DNA of 64,000 nt from Lunularia cruciata (lineage: Eukaryota; Streptophyta; Marchantiopsida; Lunulariales; Lunulariaceae): contig OX419760.1 of the NCBI GenBank assembly GCA_948567375.1, forward strand, positions 7,750,001 through 7,814,000. Direction: 5' to 3'. The notes below the pieces were generated by a model. That model had not been told where the DNA came from, searched no databases, and saw only the letters and a program-made list of their open reading frames with translations. Of the stretch, positions 46,183 to 57,770 are shown one piece after another. The translations under genes were made by a program, and so were the position numbers. Within the stretch, counting starts at the first letter, position 1. Every line of letters starts with the position of its first letter.

Positions 46183-47500
46183 ATGCAATATCTTCATTAT
46201 GAAGTTTGACTTCAAAATATTACACTAACACCTATGCATTAATCAAGTTAGTTGTGGGCTCTCATGTTGCCTCATATAATAGATACACTTTTCAATGTAT
46301 AAGATATTCTATAAGCAAATAGTGAGTACCATGGATGCATTTTTGGAGAATGTGTTTGACTTCATATTCCTTTGTGCCATCAATGAGGGTTGGACAAGGT
46401 CTAACTTCTTGGATGGAAGAAAAGTGGTGTGCACCTTGATTACCCAAGTGTATTTGCACAGCAAGGAAACATGGGACATTGGATGGATCTTTATTTGTGG
46501 CGGTAGCTCAAGATGATAGGCCACTATGCTAATTTTATGGATGATGAGAAAAGGCCCAATAAAATGAGGTTTGAGCTTACAAGGGCCAACTAACATGATA
46601 TTGGTTGTAGAAAACCACACTTGATCCCCAACATTGAATTACATTTGCCTATGATGGGCATCTACATGTTGTTTTTATTGATTTTGGGGTATTTTCAACC
46701 TATGCTTAGCATTCTCCCTCCCCTGTTGGATTCTAAAACTAAAACTGTTGACAATGTCAACTTTTGTATCCACTAGGTGGATTTTTAGTAAGCTTGAAGG
46801 TGTGAAAGGTTGTTCTCCATACATGAGGAACTATGGAGTGACTTGTGTTGATGCATTCATTGAATTGTTTTATGCAAATTCCACTAATAGAAGTAAGGTG
46901 TCTGACTTTTCTTGCTCCTCTAAGGTGAAGCTCCAAAGCATGTCCTCAATAGTGCAATTAGCTTGCTATGTTTCTCCATCAATTTGAAGTTGGTATACCA
47001 TGGAAATGGCAAGTTTGGTTTTGAAGATGCCAAAGAGTGTTTTCCAAAACAAACTAGTGAATTGAGTACCCCAATTGGTGATGAGCACTTGAGACAAGCC
47101 ATGGTGAGAAAAGACTACAACTAAGTACAATTGAGCTAATTGTGGAGCAATCATGTCCTTATTTGTAGGACACACATGAATCATTTTGCTAAGTTGGTCT
47201 ACAAAGACTACAAAAGAGTCAAAACTTGAGGTGATCTTGGGTAATTCACGAACCAAATCCATGTTGACCTACTCCTAATATTATGTAGGAGTAGGGAAGA
47301 GTTAAAAGAATCTTGTAGAAGCCTAATTAGAGGATTTATCTTGTTGATAGAGTAGGCAACTTTGGACATACTCCATTGGTGCTCACCTTGGGCAAATATT
47401 AATGGCATTTGACTGTATCTAAGATCTTGTCATTTCCAACATGACCTTGTCAATCCCAAGAAGCTCTTGAGTTGAGTTTGATCTTCTAGAGCAACACATT
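46183..47500 (-). pseudogene. A3 chromodomain remnant and integrase
   Basis: On the minus strand, 46620-46309 encodes the post-core domain (LVGPCKLKPHFIGPFLIIHK) and runs towards the chromodomain, which is hard to read. The catalytic core lies at 47262-46966: SMDLVRELP-type start with the first Asp, VVFVDQLSKMIHV, then VLITNWGTQFTSLFW, where the second catalytic Asp is Asn. The zinc-binding end lies at about 47408-47320 in a broken frame. Inactive. Confidence 0.75.
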
Positions 47501-49169
47501 TAGAATGACATCTAGTGTATTTGTTAACACTTGGATACCCTTTTCACTTACTTTAGCCCCAAGTATTCTACTTCAAATTTGCAAAACTTACACTTTGAGA
47601 CTTTGGCATACAACTTGTTTTATTGCAAAAACTCACACTTTGAGACTTTGGCATACAACTTGTTTTATTGCAAAAACTCACACTTTGAGACTTTGGCATA
47701 CAACTAGTTCTATTGCAAAATCTGGAAGACTTCTTGTAAATGTTGCGTGTGCACCTTCATTGTCCTACTATAGACTAAGATGTCATCAAGGAAAATGATA
47801 GCAAACTTATCCAAGTATGGACAAAATATGTCATTCATTAAACTCATGAAAATGATTGGTGTGTTGGCAAGGCCAAATGGCATCATTAGGTACTCAAAGT
47901 GACCATAGCATGTTTGAAAAGCAATTTTGTGTAGAACTTCCTCCACAATCCTCATCTGGTTATAATTGCTCCGTAGATCAAGTTTAGTGAATTGTTTTGC
48001 CTTATAAAGTTAATCAAATAGGTCATCCATGCAAGGTAATGGGTGTTTGTTCTTCATCATTTGTTGATTTAGGCCCTCAAGAGTCAATGCACATGTATAT
48101 TGTACCATCTTTCTTCTTCCAAAACAAGATAAGAGCTCCATATGGTGATACATTGGGTCAAATAAACCTTTTATGCAACATATCCTCAATTTGAGCATTG
48201 CACTTCTACAACTCATGAGGTGATAGTCAATATGAGGCTTTACAAGGAGGTGTCTTCCCAAGAAGTATCTTGATTTTATGATCTACTCTCCTTTTTGGTG
48301 ATGTTTCCAAGGATAAATCATCAAGAAAAACATCTTGAAACTCATTGACTACATTGTTCAAATTCTTAAGAATTTGTCCATCAACTTGTACACTCTAGAC
48401 TTCTGCTATTAGATCCATGAAACATCTATATGTATTATTGATAGTCATTGTCTCTATGACATAGAGAGGTAGTTCTTGCCTTTGCAATATTTCTTTATCT
48501 CCATTGATCTTCCATTGGCTAGTTCTCACTATTTTCTTTCTCAAGTCTACCATGGAGTTGTAGTGCTCCATCCACCGTATGCCTAAGATCACATCATAAT
48601 GAGGTAACTATATCACTCACCACTCAATTTTTTCTTGGCACCTCCCATAGAGAGTGTTATCTTTCTAAGTAACAACTCAATCCTCTCTACTTGACCATTA
48701 GGTAACTATACTTATTCATTCTCATCATTCTTTAATTTTATCCCTAACCTTAATGTAATAGAGAGAAATAAGAAATTCTCTATTGCTCCAAGGTCTATCA
48801 ATACTTTTACTTGATTATCTTTTAGGACTCTAATTATAACAATCAGTTGTGAATTTGTCTTCCTCAACCTTTGTGCACTTGTTGTCTTCCTCTCCTCACT
48901 TTAGTCTTTCTATTGAGCCAATAAGGCAACTAGGTACATTAACTAGTGATCTTCAATTTTTGATGTGATTTTAGCATCCTTTCTTTGATTCATCACTCCA
49001 AGTTGTTCAAAAGTTGCATGTATGGAGGTCAAGGGCCTCTAGGAAAGCAAGCACAACAATTGATGGTTATATGCCTAACTTGGCCATAATTGTAACAAGG
49101 TTGTTTTTCTCTTTGAGCCCCTCCTCCTCATGGGACTTGATCTTTCCTTTCTTCAACTTGTCCTTGTTC
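47501..49169 (-). pseudogene. A3 reverse transcriptase, protease and zinc knuckle
   Basis: Minus-strand reverse transcriptase (48261-47715) includes GLNQQMMKNKHPLPCMDDLF, then GHFEYLMMPFGLAN and [12 protein letters not shown] with both catalytic Asp residues. Past its end RNase H is missing: the sequence passes within about 20 bases at 47500-47520 from reverse transcriptase to integrase linker. The protease lies at about 48810-48600, with the Asp of VLIDLGAIENF visible. The zinc knuckle near 49085-49045 reads CYNYGQ..H...NC, with one Cys changed to Tyr. Stops are frequent. Confidence 0.75.
47581..47714 (-). repeat. Three tandem 45-bp units in A3 reverse transcriptase
   Basis: Units start at 47581 (44 bp, one A fewer), 47625 and 47670 (45 bp each), with the shared core cactttgagactttggc. 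In A2 the corresponding sequence (about 26878-26922) occurs once. The length is a multiple of three, so the copies themselves keep frame. Confidence 0.9.
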
Positions 49170-49856
49170 TATGAGCCAATCTATCTTTCACTCATGCTGA
49201 ACCTCTGATGACTATTATGGTAAGGCGTCATGGACTCAAAAGGCAAGGACTCCCAACTCCATCATACTCCTCCAAGGCTAACACTCCAAGACTCAAACCA
49301 TTACTCACTAGAGAACTCAATGAGAGAGAGATAGTTGGAAATGAAAGGATGATGAGCTCCTCACCCCTACTTTATATACTTGTGAAATAGTTACACACCA
49401 AAGTCAATAATTGTTGAAGTAACTCAAGTTACTATGCTAGAAGTCAAATTAAGTCTAAAATTCTAAAGGAATATCCATACTTATGGGAGTATTCTCCTAT
49501 GCATGTGGTTTTATCTTGACTCAACCACTAAGTCAAGAATTCCCTCACATAGGATATTCTTGGCTGTAGAAGAATCCAAAGAAAAATAGCTTGTGGGTCC
49601 AAGAGTTCTCAACTCTTTCCTCAAAGCCAAACACCTAGAAATAATATCAAGTCAAAACACTATAATCCAAAATAATGGTGCTCATCTTTTCCACTTCCTC
49701 TAAAGTAAAGTCCACTCCATCTTAGCTATGACTAACTTTAACAAATCATGATAAATGTAGAACCATCCTTTATCTCTATATAAATAATATTATTAATTGC
49801 TTTTAATACCAAACTATATATCACAATAGCACATAAATGCACAAATGGGTGTTATA
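49170..49856 (-). mobile_element. Solo family-D LTR, minus orientation (687 bp)
   Basis: Reverse complement of the sequence at 50618-51307, which it matches end to end (termini TGTAATACCC-like and GGCTCA(C/T)A). It interrupts A3 gag just upstream of the zinc knuckle: native sequence of the type gttctccttggag is split into ttgttc and tttctctttggag, suggesting a TSD of 4-5 bases around ttct. No internal sequence is present. Confidence 0.75.
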
Positions 49857-50506
49857 TTTCTCTTTGGAGCAGTCATGCTCCTTGATCTTAGGAAAAAATG
49901 TTGCCCGATTCTATAGGAATTGATCCACCAAAGTGTGGTGTTTTATCCCAATAATGTTGTGTCAAGACAACTTCTTCACCTCCTACAAGCACTCTTGCTA
50001 TTCTTTGAGCACACATAATGGCTTCAAAAATGGTGGGAGGATTTTGTAACATTACCTCTTGACAATTTTTCTCTTTTAACCCCACATTTGAAATCATTAA
50101 GAGCTTCTATTAGACTCATATCAGTTATAATGACCTATAGATCAAGAAATGCCTCTACATACTCTTGTATGTTGTTCTTTTGCTTCACCTTCACAATTGG
50201 GTTTGAGCCATTTACACAAAATCCATGGATTGGAAATTATTAAGTAGCCATTCTTGCATTGCTATCCAAGTGATCTCTCTTACTTCTACCAACATTGATT
50301 ATTCTCAAGCATCATACTATGTGAGGGCTTTATTGGTCAAGTACCTATATGCAACAAATTTATAGAATGATTGGTGATCTCAATTGTGAATAATCAAAAG
50401 TATCAATTCATTCTTGATATCTTGTTGTACACTATCCTATGGAACATTATCCCTTGTAAGGCTTGATATTGCATGTCTTCTTCATCCATAATAAAAATAT
50501 GGCTTT
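49857..50506 (-). pseudogene. A3 gag, C-terminal half
   Basis: Minus-strand reading from 50506 downwards corresponds to A2 gag at about 24770-25400. Landmarks include the capsid-like stretch at 50097-49888 (KNCQEVMLQNPPTIFEAIM and RIARVLVGG). The N-terminal half lies beyond the copia element at 58007-58829. Confidence 0.7.
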
Positions 50507-51437
50507 TGTTAGGAGTTAGTTAACTCAAGTTAGCCTTATTGTGATAGTAAGTCTAGGGCTGGACTACTATATGTGCTAGCTAGTAGGAGCTTTTGATGAC
50601 ATATTACTTTGATGATCTGTAATACCCATTTGTGCACGTGTGGCATTATGGTATTGAGCTTGGTATTACAAATACTTGAGAGATATTATTTATATAGAGA
50701 TAAAGGATGGTTCTACATTAGTCATGATTAGCTAAAATTAGTCATAGCTAAGATAGAGGGGACCTTTTTTTAGAGGAAGTGAAAAAGATGAGCACCACTA
50801 TTTTGGATTCTAGTGTATTGACTTGGTATTATTCTTAGGTGTTTGGCTTTGAAGAAAGAGTTGAGAACTCTTGTGCCCATAAGCCTTTTTGTTTTGGATT
50901 CTTCTATAGTCCGAGGATAGCCCATATAAAGGAATCCTTGACTTAGTGATTGGGTCAAGATTAGATCACATGCTTAGTGGAATATGTCCATGTGGATGGA
51001 TATTCCTTTATACTTTTTGACTTTACTTGACTTTTAGCCTAGTAACTTGAGTTACTCCAATAATTAGTAACTTTGATGCGTAACTATTTCACAAGTATAT
51101 AAATTAGGGGTGAGGAAGTACTCATCATCCTTTCATTTACAACTATCTCTCTCACATTGAGTTCTTTAGTGAGCAATGTCTTAATTCTTGGAGTGTTAGC
51201 CTTGGAGGAGTGTGATGGAGTTGGGGTTCTTTGCCTTCTTAGTCCATAGTGCACCACCATAATAGCCATTAAAGGTTCATCTTGAGTGAGAGACAAGCCG
51301 GCTCACAGATTAGAAATGCAATTTTTTTGTGTTCCTATGGATGTAGCTTTTATGAGGTGAACCACATCAAGATGCTCATATATTCTTGTGAGATCATGGT
51401 GAATGCTTAACCTATGTATTATTGAATTGGATTTGCA
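50507..51437 (+). repeat. Copia 5' LTR, split by a D solo LTR
   Basis: LTR halves 50507-50617 and 51308-51437 together give 241 bases, like the 236-bp 3' LTR. Starts TGTTAGGAGTTAG and ends GAATTGGATTTGCA. The primer-binding site attggtatcaaagtaa follows, complementary to initiator tRNA-Met with a few changes. Confidence 0.88.
50618..51307 (+). mobile_element. Solo family-D LTR inside the copia 5' LTR (690 bp)
   Basis: Starts TGTAATACCCATTTGTGC and ends CCGGCTCACA. It splits the copia LTR sequence gatgattagaaatg, leaving gatc on the left and gatta on the right, so the TSD is gatc/gatt or a damaged 5-mer. A TATA-like agtatataaatt lies at about 51092. The only other copy is the minus-strand one at 49170-49856. 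Confidence 0.8.
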
Positions 51438-52689
51438 ATTGGTATCAAAGTAAATTGATTGACAATATGCAATAGTTGCTCAAAGGCTAAATTTTTTTTC
51501 AAGAGGTTGCAGAGCACAATGAATAAATGTTTTGAATCTTCATGTAGTACTATCAAGAAGAGAAAATTAGGTTGTGCCATTAGGATCCAAGAATTGAAGT
51601 CATTGCAGGTTTGAGAATTGGGAAAGTGTTGGAAGTTAGGGTGGTTGATGACTGGTACAACATATTTTTTGTCAAAATTTGGATAGGAAAGCAAGGAGGG
51701 TTAGAGCACTGTATTAGGTGGAAGAGATGAGATGAGGTCTACATGATAGATTGAGAATGGTGTAGGCATAGTGAGGAATATTTTTTGTTTTCTCAAGAGC
51801 TACATGGATTGGGATAAAGATATCGATGACTCAAAAATGTCCTTGGGTAGTATGGAGGAGGTTGACGTCTAGGAGATGGATCAGATTAGAGTGTTCTCAA
51901 AATTGAGGAAAAAATGTGAAGGAGATTTGAGAGGAATTGAAGATCAGCAAGAGAAAGGATGACATGAAAAGAGCAGTGAAGCAAAAGTAGCAGTAGGAAT
52001 TTGCAAGAATGATAGAAAGGTGGTGGCAATGAAGAATCCTTTGGATAGATATAGTGAAGGGTTTGAGAAGAAAAGGAGATGAGAATGAAGATATAGGCAA
52101 GAATGCTCTTCAAGAAGTAGCAGCAAAGGGATTGAAAAAAAAAGATTGAAGAGAGGGTAGGAATCTTTTGGAGTGACAAAGAAGTATTGAAGGGTTTTGA
52201 GGACTCTTTGGCAGAGTTCACGTTTTGAAGGAGAAAACAAAGGAGAATTGGTGGAAAAATAAAGAGAAAGTAGAAACATGAAGATCAAGGGCACAGAGGG
52301 ATTTTAGCTAAGATAGAGGAAGCAACAAGGCAAGATAGAGAAGAATTATCAAAGATAGGAGGTTTTAGCCAAGATTGAGGAAGCAGCAAGGCAAGAAAAG
52401 AAAAAAGAACAATGAAGATAGGGAGATTGGGACAGGAATTGAGGGAGAGAAAAGGATTTCTGAGAGGAATTTTTATCTCTTATTTCTGAGAGGAATTTTG
52501 ATTGGACTGTAGTTGTTGATGGTGATCTACCCATATTCACCCTAAGAGATTTTTGAGAGGAATTTTGATCAAGATTTCCAGTCCTTAATTCAAGATGATC
52601 AATCTGTAGTGCAAAACCTTTGTACACTCTCATGCTTCCTTGATTGCAAGCAATTGAGACAAAGAGAAGAATCCTCGCAATGATAGCTC
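51438..52689 (+). other. Copia leader, purine-rich
   Basis: Untranslated leader after the primer-binding site. From about 51720 to 52480 the plus strand is strikingly rich in A and G (gaag, gagg, aagatag runs), which leaves long but meaningless open frames on the minus strand. Segment attttgagaggaattttgat is repeated nearby (about 52483-52500 and 52552-52570). I see no coding motif. Confidence 0.6.
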
Positions 52690-52893
52690 TTGCAAGTACT
52701 ATGCTACACATGCCATTGTTGCAAGTACTTCATTGGTGGTGGTCCCAAGGGAATCCAAAAAGAAGGCACAACAAGTTGCTTTACAGATAAGGAGATTCAA
52801 GGTTTCACCATTCCAAAGATTAAGGCCTTGCTCAAAGAGAGAGTAGAACCTATGAAAGGAAACAAAGATGAGCTTGTTGGTAGCCTAAAGTGA
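52690..52893 (+). pseudogene. SAP-like segment in the copia leader, possible captured gene fragment
   Basis: A 67-codon open frame ends with IPKIKALLKERVEPMKGNKD followed by ELVGSLK and a stop. This fits the SAP DNA-binding motif: a helix with leucines, a Gly, then GNK-x-EL-(V/I)-x-x-L. Upstream residues include CHCCKYFIGGGPKG, Cys-rich with a GGG turn. No copia protein normally has this, and gag starts 0.65 kb later. It may be host sequence picked up by the element. The match is by eye over about 30 residues, so convergence by chance is possible. Confidence 0.4.
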
Positions 52894-52979
52894 ATTTTGT
52901 GATGGACATGGTGTTTGTTGGACTCTCATGGTATAAAATTATTCAAATGACCCTGTTGGGAGCATGTAGCCATCATCTT

Positions 52980-53450
52980 GGAAGGTGATAGCTTGTTGAT
53001 ATACTATTCTTGTGGCCTTGCTACACGGACTTTGGCTGGTGATGTTGTTGTTGTTGTGACTGCTGTTGTTGATTCTGCTGCCCTTGCCAAGATCCTAAGT
53101 ACATATCCCATACTTGACAATGAAAATTTGTCTTTTTTTGCTAGAGCTTTACATGGGATTGGGAGTGTTGACCTGGTTGATCTGAAATAGATGTCGTGTA
53201 GGAAGGAGTCCCAAAATTGTAATAATTGCTTTGTTGCTACTGTTGCTGAGATAGGGATAGCCATAGTTCCTATAGTAAAGTGTACAAGAGCTGAGCTGGT
53301 CCATCCATTGCCCAATTACTATATCAAGCCATTTTTGTTCTACTAGTCTCTATTGAGCTTTGAAAGCATGTTGACTCCAAGATAAGTTGAGCTTTACTTT
53401 CAAAAACTACTCATAGAAGGGTGTCCCTTCTTGAGAAAGTCTCTTCATTG
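52980..53450 (-). pseudogene. Minus-strand Q/N/Y-rich coding-like stretch in the copia leader
   Basis: On the strand opposite to the element, an ATG at about 53457 starts MKVAMKRLSQEGTPFYE, then one stop, then FLKVKLNLSWSQHAF and, after another stop, RLVEQKWLDIVIGQWMDQLS. A frame change near 53260 leads to QQSNYYNFGTPSYTTSISDQ, then GSWQGQQNQQQQSQQQQHHQ near 53075-53020. Such low-complexity Q/N/Y composition is typical of plant regulatory or RNA-binding proteins and foreign to copia Pol or Gag. Antisense orientation suggests captured host exons. I cannot name the parent gene. Confidence 0.4.
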
Positions 53451-53549
53451 CTACTTTCATGAATTTGGACAAGACCCTATAAGGTACTAAATTGCATCAT
53501 GTTTGAGAACAAGCTTGAGGTGCAAGTTTAGAGATGGTAGTCATGAAGA

Positions 53550-54290
53550 CTGAAGGAGCCCGAATTTGACATTACCAAGTACAATGGATGCTCCAATTAT
53601 CTCCTTTGGGAGTGTCAAGTGAAAGATATGCTCAAAGCCAATGGTTTTGGGAAATTGCTTATATCCAAGACCAATTTGGTGTCAAAGGATGATTGAAATG
53701 ACATGCAGAGATAGTTGTACACATAGGGGTTTTACATCTATAGCCACATGTCATAAAGCAATTGGGTGAGTACAAGGACTTCATTACTCTTTTTGATGTG
53801 CTACAACAGAAGTTCCATAAGAAAGAGTTGTCAAAAAATCTCTACACATCTGTGAAGCTGATGAGCTTCAAGATCATATTGATGCCTTCAATGATCTTGT
53901 TGTGGACTTGCAGAATCTTGGAGAGGACCTAAGTGATGAGAGAAAGGCACTCCATTTGTTGAGTTTTCTCCCTACATCCTACCAATCCTTATCATGAGTG
54001 TTATTACATTGTGATAGGAAAACCATCACCTACAATGAGGTGGTGAGTGCTTTATTAACAGATGATCCTCAATAGAAGATGATGGTGCCTTCTCAACCCT
54101 CGACTCCTTTAAGAACATTGTTGAATGTCAATCGTGGAAGGACTTAGATGTGGACAGATGGCGGGGAGCAAAGATCTAAAACTAGATCTTGGTCTAGGGG
54201 AGCTGCCAAGACCATAAGACTGTACTTTGTTGGAAGTGTGGCAAAGCTAGCCATCTTAAAAGAGATTTTTGTGGCAAAGCAATTGTGCCT
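53550..54290 (+). pseudogene. Copia gag
   Basis: Starts near 53550 with EFDITKYNG and LLWECQVKDMLKANG, the usual copia Gag N terminus (F-x-x-W-x-x-x-M-x-x-x-L). A middle part around 53820-54060 has HLLSFLPTSYQSL. The zinc knuckle near 54216-54262 reads CWKCGKASHLKRDF followed by C, i.e. the last Cys is displaced by one residue. Several stops and at least two frameshifts are present. Confidence 0.72.
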
Positions 54291-55600
54291 TCTTCAGCAA
54301 ATGTGGCAAAAGAAAATAAGCAAGAAGAAGAGGATGACCTGCTTTATGAAGACTATGCTCTATGGTGCCAATGGTATGCCCTTTGCACTTCTTTTCAACA
54401 AAAAGGAGATGGATGGATTCTATATTGTGCTTGTTTGTACCATGTGTTACAAAAGAGAGTTCTTTAGTTCTTACTTGGTATTAAATGGTTCAGTTTTGAT
54501 GGGGAGTGATCACCCTTGTCAAATTGTAGGCATTGGATCTGTTAAGATTCAAATGTTTGATGGTCTTGTGCGCACATTGACTAATGTCAAACATATCCCT
54601 TACATGAGGAAGAACTTGATATCTCTTGACATGTTAGACACAAATAGTCATCAATGAGAAGTAATTGATAATGTACTTTGAGTTATGGCTAAGAGAAAAT
54701 TCATCTTGAAGGGTAATAGACACAAGAATCTTTATGTGCTAGAGGGCAACACTATTTGTGGAAAAGCTCATACTACTAGATCTCATGATATGATTGACTA
54801 CTTGTGGCATTCAGGCTAGGTCACATTAGTGAGAAGAGCATGTCTATTCTTTGCATGAAAGGCAATATTTCTACACTACAATCTAGTAGTTTATAAATTT
54901 GTGAGCATTGTGTACTAGGGAAGCACCATCAAACTGCTTTTGGCATTGGAACTCCTAGTTCCAAAGAAATTCTTGACTATATACATAATGATATGTGGGG
55001 CCCATCCCCTACTCCCTCACATTTTGGAAAGCAATATTATATATCTTTCATCCATGATTATTCAAGGTTTGTATGGATTCATTTCCTACATTAAAAGTCT
55101 GAGGTCTTTGTCACTTTCAAGAAGTGGAAAACCCAAGTTGAGACTTAGACTGGTAAGAAAGTGAGATTTCTATGATGAGATAACGACAAGGAATACACTT
55201 TTGGAGAATTTGAGGTGTATTGTCAACAAGAGGGGATAACTTGCCATCTCACTACTGTATATACTCCACAACAGAATGGTGTTGTTGAGAGGGTCAATCA
55301 AACATTATTGGAGCGGATGAGGAGTATGTTGAGAAAATCAGGTTTATCACATGTGTTTTGGGCTGAAGCTATCAACATTATGGCTTACGTAGCTTTCTCC
55401 TTCTAGTGCAATTCATTATATGACACCATTTGAGATGAGGCACGGATGGCCTGCAGATTGCAGTCATTTAGTAGTCTTTGGATGTAATGCATATCCTCTC
55501 ATACCCAAGGAAAATAGATCCAAGCTAGATCTTACTTCCAAGAAATGTATTTTTCTTGGCTACTAGAGTGGTGTGAAGGTTGTAGGATCTCCTCACCTGT
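54291..55600 (+). pseudogene. Copia protease and integrase
   Basis: Protease: W-I-L followed by YCAC at about 54413-54430 stands where copia has W-x-(L/I)-D-S-G-A, so the active site is lost. Segment 54148-54657 is open for 169 codons through the junction. Integrase starts near 54800 with the LWHSG..GHIS zinc-binding region and HCVLGKHHQ. Core: NDMWGPSPTP (first Asp), DNDKEYTFGEF (second Asp), and TPQQNGVVERVNQTLLERM (Glu) at 55259-55325. All three catalytic residues are present although stops lie between them. It ends with VVFGCNAYPLIPKENRSKLD and KKCIFLGY near 55560. Confidence 0.8.
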
Positions 55601-57560
55601 AAATTGATTATTAGTAGAGATGTTTTGTTCAATGAGTCTAGATCATTGACCAAGGGGGAGAAAGCTTTGGCTCCTCATACTGACAAGGGAAAATCTCCTA
55701 TAAATATTGTTGAGGGTGAGATTAATTATGAAGGTTTTCATGATGAGTCACAAGGAGGTGCTCCCATAGAGGAGCAAATTCCCCCAATTGAGGAATTACA
55801 AGGGCGTGAGGAGACTGGTGAACCTCAACACCTGTCAACACAAGAAGATCAAGCAAAGTCATCAACAAGGAGGATGTTTGGACATTCTATTTGTGCTTCC
55901 AAATGTTTTGGCAAATGGGCTGATTCAACACAATTAGGAGATGAGGATATCTCTCTCTTGATGACGATGATGGTATGGCTTTGATCTTGGAAGAAGAGGA
56001 ACTTTCTTCATAAAATGAGGCTCTAGCTTTGATGGACTAGTTGAGTGGAATGCTACAATGCAGAGAGATATCCAATCACTAGTTGACAACAAGACTTGGG
56101 AGTTAGTGAAGCTTTCAAAACATCAACAATTGATCGACACTAAGTGGGTTTACAAATTGAAAGATAGCCCCATTGATAGAGAAAAGAAGATCTACAAGGC
56201 CAAGTTGGTGGCCAAGGGCTTCACACACAAAAAAGGTGTGGATTACAATGAGGTCTACTCTCTTGTTGCTAAGTATGTCACTATTCGCTTATTGTGTGTA
56301 CTTATGACTTACTTTGGTCTTATCTTAGATCAAATGGATGTTGTCACTGCTTTCCTCTATGGAAATTTAGATGCGGTGATCTTCATGAGATAGCCTATGG
56401 GTTTTGTGAAGAAAAGCCAAGCGGATATGGGTTGTAGTTTGCTAAAATCCTCATATGGATGGAAGCAAGTTCCTAGACAATGGAATAAACGGTTTGATGA
56501 TTTCATGAGGTCACAAGGATTTAAATAGAGTGTGTTTGATCCTTATGTATACATAAAAAAAAGGTGAGTAATGAAATCTCTGGCTTCATTATTTTGGTAC
56601 TCTATGTGGATGACATGCTTATTGCAGCTAGGATAGATATGATGTTGATAAGCTCAAAGCTCTCTTGAGTTCTAGATTTAGAATGAAAGATCTTGGTACA
56701 GCAAGGACAATTTTGCAGATGGAGATCCAACAAAACTTGGAGGATGGAAAGCCATGGTTAACCCAAGAGAAGCATGCTAGAAAGGTACTTGTGAGATTTA
56801 ACATGGAGAATTGCAAGTCTTTTAGTACTCCATTAGCTCCTCACTTCAAGCTTTCATCAGCTCTTTGTCCAACAAATGCCGTGGAGAAAGGTTTGATATC
56901 CAAGATCCCCTATAACAAGGCAGTGGGAAGTCTCATGTTTTTGATGATTTTCACTAGGCCTGACATTGCTCTAGCTATGGGCAAGACTAGCAAATACATG
57001 TCAAATCCAAGGAGGATACATTGGGAAGCTATGAAGTGGATCCTCAAATATCTCAAGGGTACATTGGATTTTGGCCTTTTGTTTGATGTTAAATCTTACA
57101 ATGCCAAATCATTTATTGGCTATGTAGATGCTGATTATGGACAAGATTTGGATGGAAGGAAATCTATGATTGGGTATGTGTTCACACTTGGAGGTGGATG
57201 CATAAGTTCAAGATCTACATTGCAGAAGTGCATAGCTTACTCTACTACAGAAGTTGAGTATGTAGTAGTAGCAAAAGTAGTGAAGGAAGCTATCTCGTTG
57301 GACAGGCTTATCATAGAGATGGGATTGACTCATGACATTGTGAATGTACATTGTGATAGCCAAAGTGCTTTACATCTAGCAATGAATCAGGTAGTAGATA
57401 GTAGAGTGAAGCACATTTGACATCAAGTATCATTTTCTCAGACAGGTTGTATCTAATAATATGATTTAGTTAGTCAAGAGTGAGGGTAAACTCAATCTTG
57501 CTGATGCTTTTACAAAAGTGATATCTGTGGAAAAAAAATTGAGACATCATGTCAAATTGC
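55601..57560 (+). pseudogene. Copia reverse transcriptase and RNase H
   Basis: A linker (55604-55984) precedes reverse transcriptase. Piece 56058-56393 has WELVKLSKHQQLIDTKWVYK, KARLVAKG-type sequence and DQMDVVTAFLYGNL with the first catalytic Asp. After short frameshifts near 56560, the YVDDML box appears at about 56605-56622, intact. The frame 56665-57420 (251 codons) carries RMKDLG, GSLMFLMIFTRPDIALAMG, KWILKYLKGTLDFGL, then RNase H with YVDADYGQDLDGRKSMIGYV, TTEVEYV and CDSQSALHLAMN. Only a single base separates KHI from the in-phase C-terminal IKYHFLR. Nonfunctional as a whole, but the catalytic cores survive. Confidence 0.85.
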
Positions 57561-57770
57561 AGGTGTTGCATATGGACACAAGTAGAGTAGATTAGCAATG
57601 TTTTATCTCTAGATATGATTTTTACTCTATCTTGTTTAGGCTACGGCTTAGTTCTAGTTAACTCTAGTTTACAGAGGGACCTATGTTAGGCCTCCTTCTA
57701 GAACTTCCTATAGAGTAACCATATAGGTAATAGAGGTTAAGGACCCCAAGACATGAGTCAAGGGGGAGAT

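Noticed and set aside
47505-47798. Plus-strand frame with a three-fold 15-residue repeat
   Set aside because: It is antisense to A3 reverse transcriptase; the repeat comes from the 45-bp DNA triplication.
51886-52294. Long minus-strand frames rich in Ser, Phe and Leu in the copia leader
   Set aside because: They are the shadow of a purine-rich plus strand. Hydrophobic low-complexity translation and three overlapping frames argue against a membrane protein.
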